This document shows positions 15,746 to 21,479 of a stretch of DNA of 21,479 nucleotides, piece by piece; the first letter of the stretch is position 1; the number at the start of each line of letters is the position of its first letter. The notes beneath the pieces were generated by a model. The model searched no databases. It worked only from the letters and a program-made list of their open reading frames with translations, and was not told the DNA's origin. The translations under genes were made by a program, and so were the position numbers. The DNA comes from Bacillota bacterium (GTDB lineage: Bacteria; Bacillota; Clostridia; Christensenellales; Aristaeellaceae): positions 1-21,479 of the forward strand of contig JAEYRW010000044.1 in the NCBI GenBank assembly GCA_023435435.1, read 5' to 3'.

Positions 15746-17020
15746 TTATTCGGTGAGCGCCTTGTCGATCTTGTCGGCGGCCGCCGCGACCTCGGTTTCG
15801 ATGTCGCCGCTGTTGACCCAGATGGATTCAAGCATGGTCACGATGATCTGCTGCGCCTCGGCATAGCCGGGGTTCATGGGCCGGCCGTGGCCGCACTCGT
15901 TGAGCTGGTCGAGGGCGGTCTTGTACTGGGGGATGCTCTCAAACGCCGCCTGCATGTCGGGAAGCTCCATGGCGGACTTGCGGGTCACCACATAGCCGGT
16001 GTGCATGGAGGAGTAGACGCACTGCTCGGGCTGGGTCATCCACTTGATGAACTCCCAGGCGGCCTTCTTGTGCTCGTCGGAGATTTTGGACGCCATGACC
16101 AGGTTGCAGCCGCCGGTGGGCACGCCGTACTGGACGTTCGAGGGAATATAGCTGTTGTTGACGGTGAAGCCGTTCTCCTGGGCGACGGAGAGGTTGTAGG
16201 TGAGGTCGCCCGTGGAGCCGAACCACATGGCCGCGTTCTGGTTGATGACGTCCGCCGCGATCTTGTCGGAGTCCGTGCCCGCGACGATGCGGATGTCGCC
16301 TTCGTCCGCGAGATTCTTGAAGAACTTGATCATGTCGATGGCTTCGGGGGTGTTGATGTTCGTGGCGGTTTCGTCCGCGTTGAGGACGCTGGTGCCGGCC
16401 TCGTACATGAACGCCTCAAACGTCCAGATGTAGCAGGACATGCTCAGGCCGTAGATCCCGAGCTTTTCCTTGATGGTCTTGCAGTAGGTGGCGAGCTCCT
16501 CATACGTCTTGGGGCCGGCCGGGTCGAGGCCCGCCTTTTCGAGCAAAGTGGCGTTGACGTAGAGAACGGGGGTGGAGCGCAGGTAGGGGATGCCGTACCA
16601 GGAACCGTCCACCTGGCAGTTTTCCAGCAGACCCTCGAAGAAGTCGGTCATGTCTACGCCGTCCGCCTCAACGTAGGAAGACAGAGGCTCAATGACGCCG
16701 TTTTCCGCGAACGTCTTGATGGACGCGATCTCCATGACCGAGACGTCGGGCATGGTGTCCGCGATGTAGGCGGCCTGGAGCTTCTGGTGGGCATCGTCGT
16801 AGGTGCCCTGGTATTCGGCGGTGACGTGGATGCCCAGCTCCTTGCCGACGGTGTCGTTAAACTGGGCGGTAAGATTTTCGTTGTTCTCCTGAATTTTGTC
16901 CGTCCAGCAATACCAGTACGTAAGCTCGATGGGGCTGCCCGACTCCGCGAAAGCGGAGATGCCCGCGGACGTGAGAACGAGCGCCAGGGTGACCATCAGT
17001 GTGAGGAGTTTCTTGGCCAT
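15746..17020 (-). CDS. ABC transporter substrate-binding protein, UgpB-like
   Basis: This extracytoplasmic solute-binding protein of the family-1 sugar/Ugp group has 424 residues. A signal peptide covers residues 1-25 (MAKKLLTLMVTLALVLT, cut probably after AFA). The mature part matches E. coli UgpB in several places: STPVLYVNATLLEKAGLDP with KTYEELATY, the late TGYVVTRKSAMELP, and the near-terminal ESIWV followed by a helix. It presumably captures a small polar ligand, possibly glycerol 3-phosphate or a glycerophosphodiester, and delivers it to the two permeases encoded upstream. There is no lipobox cysteine in the signal peptide, which is unusual for a Gram-positive binding protein. GGAGGG precedes the ATG by nine bases. 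It is fourth in the operon, 52 bases after the second permease. The family is sure, the ligand a guess. Confidence 0.92.
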   Translation of the reverse strand: MAKKLLTLMVTLALVLTSAGISAFAESGSPIELTYWYCWTDKIQENNENLTAQFNDTVGKELGIHVTAEYQGTYDDAHQKLQAAYIADTMPDVSVMEIASIKTFAENGVIEPLSSYVEADGVDMTDFFEGLLENCQVDGSWYGIPYLRSTPVLYVNATLLEKAGLDPAGPKTYEELATYCKTIKEKLGIYGLSMSCYIWTFEAFMYEAGTSVLNADETATNINTPEAIDMIKFFKNLADEGDIRIVAGTDSDKIAADVINQNAAMWFGSTGDLTYNLSVAQENGFTVNNSYIPSNVQYGVPTGGCNLVMASKISDEHKKAAWEFIKWMTQPEQCVYSSMHTGYVVTRKSAMELPDMQAAFESIPQYKTALDQLNECGHGRPMNPGYAEAQQIIVTMLESIWVNSGDIETEVAAAADKIDKALTE

Positions 17021-17072
17021 TGAAGTTGTCCCTCCGTTTTATGGTTTTCTATCTAAACGGGCATCGCCCCGT

Positions 17073-17894
17073 CTATTTGTCCCCCATGTAGGTAAATGCC
17101 TTGATGATCTGCTTTTGCGCCACGGCGAAGACCGCCAGAACCGGCGCGATGAGCAGCACGTTTCCGGCCATGAGCACGTGGTAGTTGATGCCGTTTTCGG
17201 TCTTGGCCAGGGAGGAAATGCCCACCGGCAGCGTGCGCACGGCGTCGTTGGTGGTGAATACCAGAGGCCAGAAGTAATCGTTCCAGCTCCCGATGAACGT
17301 GAGCATCGCAAGGGTCACCAGCGTCGGCTTGGCGATGGGCAGCATCACCCGGGTGAGGAGTTTGAACTCGCCGGCCTTGTCAAGGCGCGCCGCCTCAATG
17401 AGCTCCTGAGGCACCTGCTTGAACGTCTGCCGGAGCATGAAGATGCCGAACGCACTGGTGGCAAAGGGAAGGATGAGCGAGAGGTAGTTGTTGATGAGTC
17501 CCATTTTGCTCAGAAGCAGGAACACCGGCAGGAAGATGAGCTGGCCGGGGATCATCATCGTGGCGAGTGTGATGCCGAACAGCGCGCCGCTGCCCCGGAA
17601 CCGGAAGCGCGCATAGGCGTAGGCGGCGGGGATGACCGTGACCGCCTGAAAGGCCAGCGTCACAAGCGCCACCACCACGCTGTTTTTCAGGTAATGCAGA
17701 AACGGGATGGCGTTGTAGGCCTTGGCGAAGTTCTGCCACTGGGGGTCCGTGATCCAGAAGAGCGGCGGCATCTTGAGCGTCTGCCCCAGCGTCTTGATGG
17801 ACGTGAGCGCCATCCAGTAAAACGGAACGAAGAACAGCAGAAAGAGCAGCAGGTTGACCAGTGTCCTCGAGATTTTTGATGCGATGGGTTTCAT
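17073..17894 (-). CDS. ABC transporter permease, UgpE/MalG-like
   Basis: This integral membrane subunit of a sugar-type ABC importer has 273 residues and about six hydrophobic helices. The MalG-type EAA loop that docks on the ATPase reads EAARLDKAGEFKLLTRVMLP (about residue 170). The N-terminus LLLFLLFFVPFYWMALTSIK and the C-terminal IIKAFTYMGDK are typical of the UgpE/MalG half. GGGGG lies seven bases before the ATG, and the gene is 11 bases after the partner permease. It pairs with that permease to form the channel. A small hairpin (ACGGG/CCCGT) follows the stop before the binding-protein gene. Confidence 0.94.
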   Translation of the reverse strand: MKPIASKISRTLVNLLLFLLFFVPFYWMALTSIKTLGQTLKMPPLFWITDPQWQNFAKAYNAIPFLHYLKNSVVVALVTLAFQAVTVIPAAYAYARFRFRGSGALFGITLATMMIPGQLIFLPVFLLLSKMGLINNYLSLILPFATSAFGIFMLRQTFKQVPQELIEAARLDKAGEFKLLTRVMLPIAKPTLVTLAMLTFIGSWNDYFWPLVFTTNDAVRTLPVGISSLAKTENGINYHVLMAGNVLLIAPVLAVFAVAQKQIIKAFTYMGDK

Positions 17895-17905
17895 GCGCGG
17901 CCCCC

Positions 17906-18856
17906 TTATCGATAGTGAACCCTGCGGCTCAGGCCCCAGAAGTAGAGAAGCGTCAGAACGCCGATGATGACCATGAGCACCACGCCCATCGCCGAGGCGT
18001 AGCCGATTTTGTAGAACTGGAAACCGTACTGGTAGATGTCATAAACCAGCGAGTTTGTGGAATTAACCGGCCCGCCCTGAGTCATCACCGCCACGGTCTC
18101 GAACACCTTGAACGCGCCGATCATGTTCATGAGCGTGAGGAAGAAAAGGGAGGGGGAGATCATCGGAAACGTGATCTTGAAAAACACCCCCGCCGGGCGG
18201 CCCTTGTCCAGGCTCGCCGCCTCGTAGAGACTCTTGGGCACCGCCTGCATGGCGGACAGGAGGATCATTGTGTTGTAGCCCAAAGACTTCCAGACCGATA
18301 CGAGGATCAGCGAGTACATGGCGACCTTCGGGTCGTCCAGCCAGCCCACCTTGCCGATGCCGAAAAAGCTCAGCACATAGTTGAGAAGCCCAAAATCCGT
18401 GTCCATGAGCCACATCCACACGAACGAAATGGAGACCAGGGATACCACGTAGGGCGTAAACAGCACGCTCTGCATGACTTTGCTTACAAAACTGTTCTTT
18501 TTGAAGTGGAGCGCCACGAGGATGCCCAGCACCACGGAAAGTCCGACGGTGAAAAATGTATACTGGAACGTGTTGCCCATGACGTTCCAGAAGTCCGCGT
18601 CGTTCCAGAGATTGACGAAATTCTGAAGCCCGACATACTTCATGGGGCCGATCATGTTCCACTTGTAGAAGCTTAAATAGATCATGTAGCCGATGGGATA
18701 GAGAACGAACAGCGCGAGAATAAAAAGCGACGGCGCCACCAGAAAGTACGGAAATACCGCGCGCCCCATCCGGATGCCTGCGTGCGCCCGCGTCCGGGCG
18801 CCGGCCTGCGCGTCTGACCGGACGGCCGCTTCGAATGTGGTGTCCGTCTTCAGCAT
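17906..18856 (-). CDS. ABC transporter permease, UgpA/MalF-like
   Basis: This is the first membrane subunit of the importer, with 316 residues and six predicted helices after a polar N-terminal tail of about 32 residues. The family features are FPYFLVAPSLFILALFVLYP, the segment YVGLQNFVNLWND, and the EAA loop EAASLDKGRPAGVFFKITFP (about residue 213). QGGPVNSTNSLVYDIYQYGF and the terminal RRVHYR resemble E. coli UgpA. The ATG overlaps the last seven bases of the ATPase gene (ATGCTGA), implying coupled translation, although no strong ribosome binding site is seen. It dimerises with the UgpE-like permease. The substrate is set by the binding protein and unknown. Confidence 0.94.
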   Translation of the reverse strand: MLKTDTTFEAAVRSDAQAGARTRAHAGIRMGRAVFPYFLVAPSLFILALFVLYPIGYMIYLSFYKWNMIGPMKYVGLQNFVNLWNDADFWNVMGNTFQYTFFTVGLSVVLGILVALHFKKNSFVSKVMQSVLFTPYVVSLVSISFVWMWLMDTDFGLLNYVLSFFGIGKVGWLDDPKVAMYSLILVSVWKSLGYNTMILLSAMQAVPKSLYEAASLDKGRPAGVFFKITFPMISPSLFFLTLMNMIGAFKVFETVAVMTQGGPVNSTNSLVYDIYQYGFQFYKIGYASAMGVVLMVIIGVLTLLYFWGLSRRVHYR

Positions 18857-19908
18857 GCGATTTGTCCTCCCTCGGGAATGAGCCTCTCGTCCGCGTCGAA
18901 GAACAGAATGTCCTCCTGCCGCGCGAGCACCACGGCGTTTTTCAGATCGAGGGTGCGCGCGGTGAAGTTTTTCACGTTGACCACGCCGTATTTCGTTTCG
19001 ACCTTGTAGAGCACTTGGTCGCCCAGCATTTCCCGGGTCAGGACGCGCCCGGGGATGGCGATGTGGCCCTCGGGAGCCTTGGCGGTTTCGCCCGCCAGGA
19101 TGGCGCGTTCGGGCCGGAACCCGATCAAAACCGTACCCCCGGGAACGTTCATGCCGGAAGCGCGGGCCGCGTCCGCGGGAACCGCGTTCATGGGCGGCGC
19201 GCCGATGAAGCGCGCGGTGAACAGATTTTCCGGCGCCTGGTAGATTCTCTGCGGGTCCGCCTGCTGCATGATGGCCCCCCTGTCGAGGAGCACGATGTCC
19301 GTGCCCATGCTCATGGCCTCCACCTGATCGTGGGTGACGTACACAAACGTCGTCTTGATCTTCTGATAAAGCTCGATGAGGTCGGTGCGGATTTGGGTGC
19401 GCAGCTTGGCGTCGAGATTCGAGAGCGGTTCGTCCATGAGGAACACAGACGGCTTTTTCACCATCGCCCGGGCCAGGGCCACCCGTTGGCGCTGGCCGCC
19501 CGAAAGGTGGGCGGGCTTCCTGCCCAGGTATTCTGAAAGGCCCACCATCTCCGCGATTTCCTCGATGCGGGTTTCGCGCTCGGACTTGGGAACGCCCATA
19601 TTCTTGAGCCCGAACTCAATATTCCCGCGCACGGTCATGGTAGGATAGAGCGCGTAATTCTGAAAGACCATGGCGATTTTCCGGTCGCCGGGCTCCACGC
19701 CCTTGACGGACTGCCCATCGATGAAAATTTCGCCACCCGTCTCCTTTTCGAGGCCCGCGATCATGCGAAGGATGGTCGACTTTCCACAGCCGGACGGCCC
19801 GAGCAGCACCGTGAAGCTGCCGTCCTTGATGGACAGGTCGAGATTTTCGATGACCGGGGCGTTTTTTTCGTACGCTTTCGACACGTTTTTGAGCTCGATT
19901 TTGTTCAT
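18850..19908 (-). CDS. ugpC: ABC transporter ATP-binding protein, UgpC/MalK/MsmK type
   Basis: This is the ATPase subunit of the importer, with 352 residues. The nucleotide-binding domain is complete: Walker A GPSGCGKST (37-45), Q-loop Q83, signature LSGGQRQ (135-141), Walker B VFLMDE (155-160), D-loop SNLD and H-loop H193. A TOBE-type regulatory domain follows (about 235-352) with IGFRPERA, typical of the MalK/UgpC group. Such ATPases can serve several importers, but here the gene is first in a complete operon and overlaps the UgpA-like permease gene. GAGGA lies upstream of the ATG. A weak promoter candidate lies at 19936-19965, and a terminator at 20031-20058 insulates it from the HD gene upstream. 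Confidence 0.95.
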   Translation of the reverse strand: MNKIELKNVSKAYEKNAPVIENLDLSIKDGSFTVLLGPSGCGKSTILRMIAGLEKETGGEIFIDGQSVKGVEPGDRKIAMVFQNYALYPTMTVRGNIEFGLKNMGVPKSERETRIEEIAEMVGLSEYLGRKPAHLSGGQRQRVALARAMVKKPSVFLMDEPLSNLDAKLRTQIRTDLIELYQKIKTTFVYVTHDQVEAMSMGTDIVLLDRGAIMQQADPQRIYQAPENLFTARFIGAPPMNAVPADAARASGMNVPGGTVLIGFRPERAILAGETAKAPEGHIAIPGRVLTREMLGDQVLYKVETKYGVVNVKNFTARTLDLKNAVVLARQEDILFFDADERLIPEGGQIAC

Positions 19909-19935
19909 GTGCGCATTCCTCGCTTCGGTCTTGTC

Positions 19936-19965
19936 TTTAAAAACAGAATACGCTTTCGCTGTCAG
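19936..19965 (-). promoter_or_regulatory. Candidate promoter of the importer operon
   Basis: On the minus strand CTGACA (19960-19965, five of six matches to the -35 consensus) is followed after 18 bases by TTTAAA (19936-19941). The latter is a poor -10. It lies in the only short gap between the upstream terminator and the ATPase start, which favours a promoter in this area even if this exact one is wrong. Confidence 0.35.
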
Positions 19966-20030
19966 GGCTGGATTCGAAGGGTGTCTGGAAAAAGTAAAAT
20001 GTGGCGGGGGGCGGGCCGTCTGACCGAATC

Positions 20031-20058
20031 AAAAAAATCCCGGCCGTCAAGCCGGGAT
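20031..20058 (-). terminator. Intrinsic terminator ending the HD-gene transcript
   Basis: On the minus strand ATCCCGGC, a six-base loop and GCCGGGAT are followed directly by a run of seven T residues (20031-20037). This is the clearest intrinsic terminator in the window. It lies about 330 bases beyond the HD-gene stop and 120 bases before the importer operon, so it separates the two transcription units. Confidence 0.85.
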
Positions 20059-20111
20059 ATGGAGAATCGTAACGCGTCCAAAGCGCCGAGAGATTTTTTC
20101 GTCCCCCGGGG

Positions 20112-20143
20112 TTTGTTTGTCGCGGTACACCGCGACAAACAAA
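20112..20143. repeat. Perfect 15-base inverted repeat in the HD-gene 3' region
   Basis: TTTGTTTGTCGCGGT and ACCGCGACAAACAAA are perfect complements separated by two bases. The sequence lies in the untranslated region between the HD-gene stop and its terminator. As RNA it would form a stable stem; as DNA it has the symmetry of a regulator site. No promoter is placed to make an operator likely. Confidence 0.75.
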
Positions 20144-20237
20144 GCCGCTTCGCAGCCGCACCGGCAACCTTCGGCGCGCCTTGGCGCTGGAGCGAGTCGT
20201 AGCAGCGCTGCGATGCGCGGAAGGCGATGACACGGGA

Positions 20238-20316
20238 GGTTGGGTTTCCACAGGGAAACCAAGTCGCTGCGCGACCGGGGCATTCAAACCAAAGATTTGA
20301 ATGTCCCGCCGACTGG
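20238..20316 (-). repeat. Stem-loop repeat element, copy B
   Basis: This is the second copy of the element at 3384-3449, here on the minus strand and in the sense of the HD gene that ends 71 bases upstream. Reading the minus strand, the order is CCAG-TCGGCG, a first hairpin (GGGACATTCAAA paired with TTTGAATGCCCC, one G-T pair; 20277-20307), the block CGGTCGCGCAGCGACTTGG (20259-20277), a second hairpin GGTTTCC/GGAAACC, then CCAACC. The flanking blocks match copy A closely, while both stems have different sequences that still pair. Confidence 0.72.
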
Positions 20317-20387
20317 AAAAAAGATCCGGCGCGACGACGCGTTATTCTTTGAAATTCGCATAAAAGCGAATGAAAAAGAACGATGCT

Positions 20388-21011
20388 TCAAGCCTTGCCG
20401 TCCCATTCCGCCAGAAATTCGTCCAGATACGCGCGCATGAAGCGATCCCGCGCTTCGGCGATTTCGCGGCCCGCGCGCGTGTTCATGTGCCCTTTCAGTT
20501 TGAACAGCTTTTCATAAAAATGGTTGACGGTGGTCGACGTGCTTGTGCGGTACTCCGCCTCCGTCATTTCTCCGCGAGGCGGAACGTCCGGATCGTGCAG
20601 CGACCGGGCGTGGCTCCCGCCGTAGGCAAAGGCGCGCGCAATGCCGATGGCGCCGATGGCGTCGAGCCGGTCGGCGTCCTGCACGACCATGCCCTCGATG
20701 GTCGCGGGCTTTGCGGTGCCGGTTCCTTTGAAGGAGACGGTGGAGATGGCCTCCAAAACGGCTCCGGCGCCGGGGTGTTCACCCAGGAACGCGCGCGCAT
20801 GGGGCAGGCCCTCCGCGCAAAACAGCTTTGCGTCGTCCGCGTCGTGGAGAATTGCCGCGAGGGCAACGATGGTCGGATCGGCCCCCTCCGCCTTGGCGAG
20901 GCGCATCGCCATGTTATAGACTCGCAATGTGTGGTAATAGTCGTGACCGCCGACGTCGCCCGCAAACAGATCCTTCGCGTAACCGAGCGCTCCTGCAATG
21001 ATGTCGTTCAT
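20388..21011 (-). CDS. HD-domain phosphohydrolase (YedJ/YpgQ-like)
   Basis: This cytoplasmic metal-dependent phosphohydrolase of the HD superfamily has 207 residues. The metal set is visible: H27 in GHDYYHTLRVYNMA, H56-D57 in AAILHDADDAK, and D112 or D114 in VVQDADRLDAIGAIGIARAF. The arrangement GHDYxHTxRV...LHD...DADRLDAIGAIGIAR is that of the YedJ/YpgQ group, some members of which hydrolyse nucleotides. The substrate here is not known. AGGAG lies eight bases before the ATG. A promoter candidate is at 21071-21099. Downstream is a weak hairpin (ATTCGC/GCGAAT, 20354-20371), then repeat B and the terminator at 20031-20058. It stands alone as a transcription unit, between the importer operon and the CRISPR array, and gives no sign of being a Cas protein (no helicase domain or cas neighbours in view). 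Confidence 0.92.
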   Translation of the reverse strand: MNDIIAGALGYAKDLFAGDVGGHDYYHTLRVYNMAMRLAKAEGADPTIVALAAILHDADDAKLFCAEGLPHARAFLGEHPGAGAVLEAISTVSFKGTGTAKPATIEGMVVQDADRLDAIGAIGIARAFAYGGSHARSLHDPDVPPRGEMTEAEYRTSTSTTVNHFYEKLFKLKGHMNTRAGREIAEARDRFMRAYLDEFLAEWDGKA

Positions 21012-21070
21012 TCGTTCGCTCCTTTATCGATCCCCGCCGGTCTGGAATTCCTTCCGGTGGACTTTCTTCC

Positions 21071-21099
21071 ATTGTCGCGCACGATCTTCGTTTCGTCAA
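21071..21099 (-). promoter_or_regulatory. Candidate promoter of the HD-domain gene
   Basis: On the minus strand TTGACG (21094-21099, five of six matches) is followed after 17 bases by GACAAT (21071-21076, four of six). The ATG is 60 bases downstream, with AGGAG in between. Confidence 0.5.
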
Positions 21100-21320
21100 G
21101 TGTATGGGTGCCTGGACATGGACCGCCTTGTTTGTCAAAATTCCGAAATGGAGCAATTTCGGCGGTCGAATCTCCCTATGCCGCGCCATTCGATCTTTCA
21201 GATATTTGGGGGCTTTCAAGTCGACTTACGAACTTTCGCCTGGCGAGTGATAAGCGTTTTTAATAGGAGGTCCGTGCGTGTCGTGCCGGCGAGCACTGCG
21301 CGAGGCTGCGCGTTTCCGTC

Positions 21321-21479
21321 ATTTCAATCGCCGCGCCCCTGTGGGGCGCGACCGAAAATGCGAGAGACGCCGTTGGACAGTTTGTGATTTCAATCCCCGC
21401 GCCCCTGTGGGGCGCGACAAACAAAGTGTAAGGGGGCGGCCCGTGAGCGATTTATTTCAATCCCCGCGCCCCTGTGGGG
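21321..21479 (-). CRISPR. Leader-distal end of a CRISPR array with type I-C-like repeats
   Basis: Two complete 32-base repeats (21321-21352 and 21387-21418) and the first 26 bases of a third (21454-21479, cut by the window end) are separated by spacers of 34 bases (21353-21386) and 35 bases (21419-21453). On the minus strand each repeat starts GTCGCGCCCC, has a seven-base stem GCGCCCC/GGGGCGC with loop ACA, and ends GGATTGAAAT. That length, the GTCGC start and the ATTGAAAT end are typical of type I-C repeats. The orientation places the leader and any cas genes right of the window. The repeat at 21321-21352 has one change (G for C at 21330), as is usual for the oldest, terminal repeat. The sequence left of it contains no further recognisable copy. 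Confidence 0.95.

Noticed and set aside
15668..17023. 451-codon plus-strand frame opposite the binding-protein gene
   Set aside because: It lies antisense to a well-supported UgpB-like gene. It is rich in valine, glycine and aspartate with no recognisable family, as expected of a shadow frame.
20131..20144. 14-base identity between the inverted repeat and the repeat/spacer-2 junction (21413-21426)
   Set aside because: About one shared 14-mer is expected by chance in a window of this size. It straddles the junction rather than lying within the spacer, so it is not evidence of self-targeting.
20388..21011. HD-domain gene as a CRISPR-associated Cas3 nuclease part
   Set aside because: The motif order fits the YedJ/YpgQ phosphohydrolase group. 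The gene has its own promoter and terminator and sits at the leader-distal side, where cas genes are not expected.
21143..21162. CCGAAAT/ATTTCGG hairpin as a terminator
   Set aside because: The stem is seven bases with no T-run on either side and overlaps a competing GACCGCC/GGCGGTC pairing. There is no support for a function.
21267..21387. GTG start after AGGAGG running into the CRISPR array on the plus strand
   Set aside because: The frame would translate repeat and spacer sequence and stops after about 35 codons. The ribosome-site match looks accidental.

Overview
The window reads as chromosomal DNA from a G+C-rich member of the Clostridia. The evidence is GGAGG-type ribosome binding sites, a site-2 protease next to scpA, a VanW-domain protein, a MATE pump and a MalK/UgpC-type ABC transporter. 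Christensenellales or Oscillospirales would fit, but the genus cannot be fixed from sequence alone. Seventeen protein genes are supported. All are on the minus strand except the HAD phosphatase (2797-3363) and the MATE transporter (12954-14303).

Layout. (1) 46-2661, minus: site-2 protease, scpA and a secreted protein with two VanW-like domains. The first two genes overlap by one base, and a good promoter lies at 2694-2722. (2) 2797-3363, plus: a HAD-family phosphatase. It is followed by about 330 bases with no gene, holding stem-loop repeat A and a 181-base near-palindrome. (3) 3694-12486, minus: a surface-glycan locus. In transcription order it has a 745-residue family-2 glycosyltransferase, glucose-1-phosphate cytidylyltransferase (rfbF), CDP-glucose 4,6-dehydratase (rfbG), an SDR epimerase/reductase, an RmlC-like 3,5-epimerase, UDP-galactopyranose mutase (glf) and a 516-residue family-2 glycosyltransferase with its own promoter. 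The genes should supply a CDP-linked 6-deoxyhexose and UDP-galactofuranose, plus two transferases to use such donors. The middle of this locus is visibly poorer in G+C than its flanks. (4) 12487-12953: a stretch with no convincing gene. (5) 12954-14303, plus: a MATE-family exporter. (6) 14383-19908, minus: an ABC importer operon of the Ugp/sugar type (ATPase, two permeases, binding protein) ending in an alkaline-phosphatase-superfamily phosphodiesterase. A strong hairpin sits between the binding-protein and phosphodiesterase genes. (7) 20031-21099, minus: an HD-domain phosphohydrolase with its promoter and a long structured 3' region. That region contains stem-loop repeat B and ends at a clear intrinsic terminator. 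(8) 21321-21479: the leader-distal end of a CRISPR array with type I-C-like 32-base repeats. The rest of the array and any cas genes would lie beyond the right edge.

No complete new system is demonstrated. The most original signals are a stem-loop element found twice, each time just downstream of a phosphohydrolase gene and in the same sense. Its flanks are conserved while its stems differ in sequence but still pair. Also notable are the adjacent 181-base fold-back sequence, the phosphodiesterase tied to a Ugp-like importer, and the CDP-sugar route that has a 3,5-epimerase but no 3-dehydratase.
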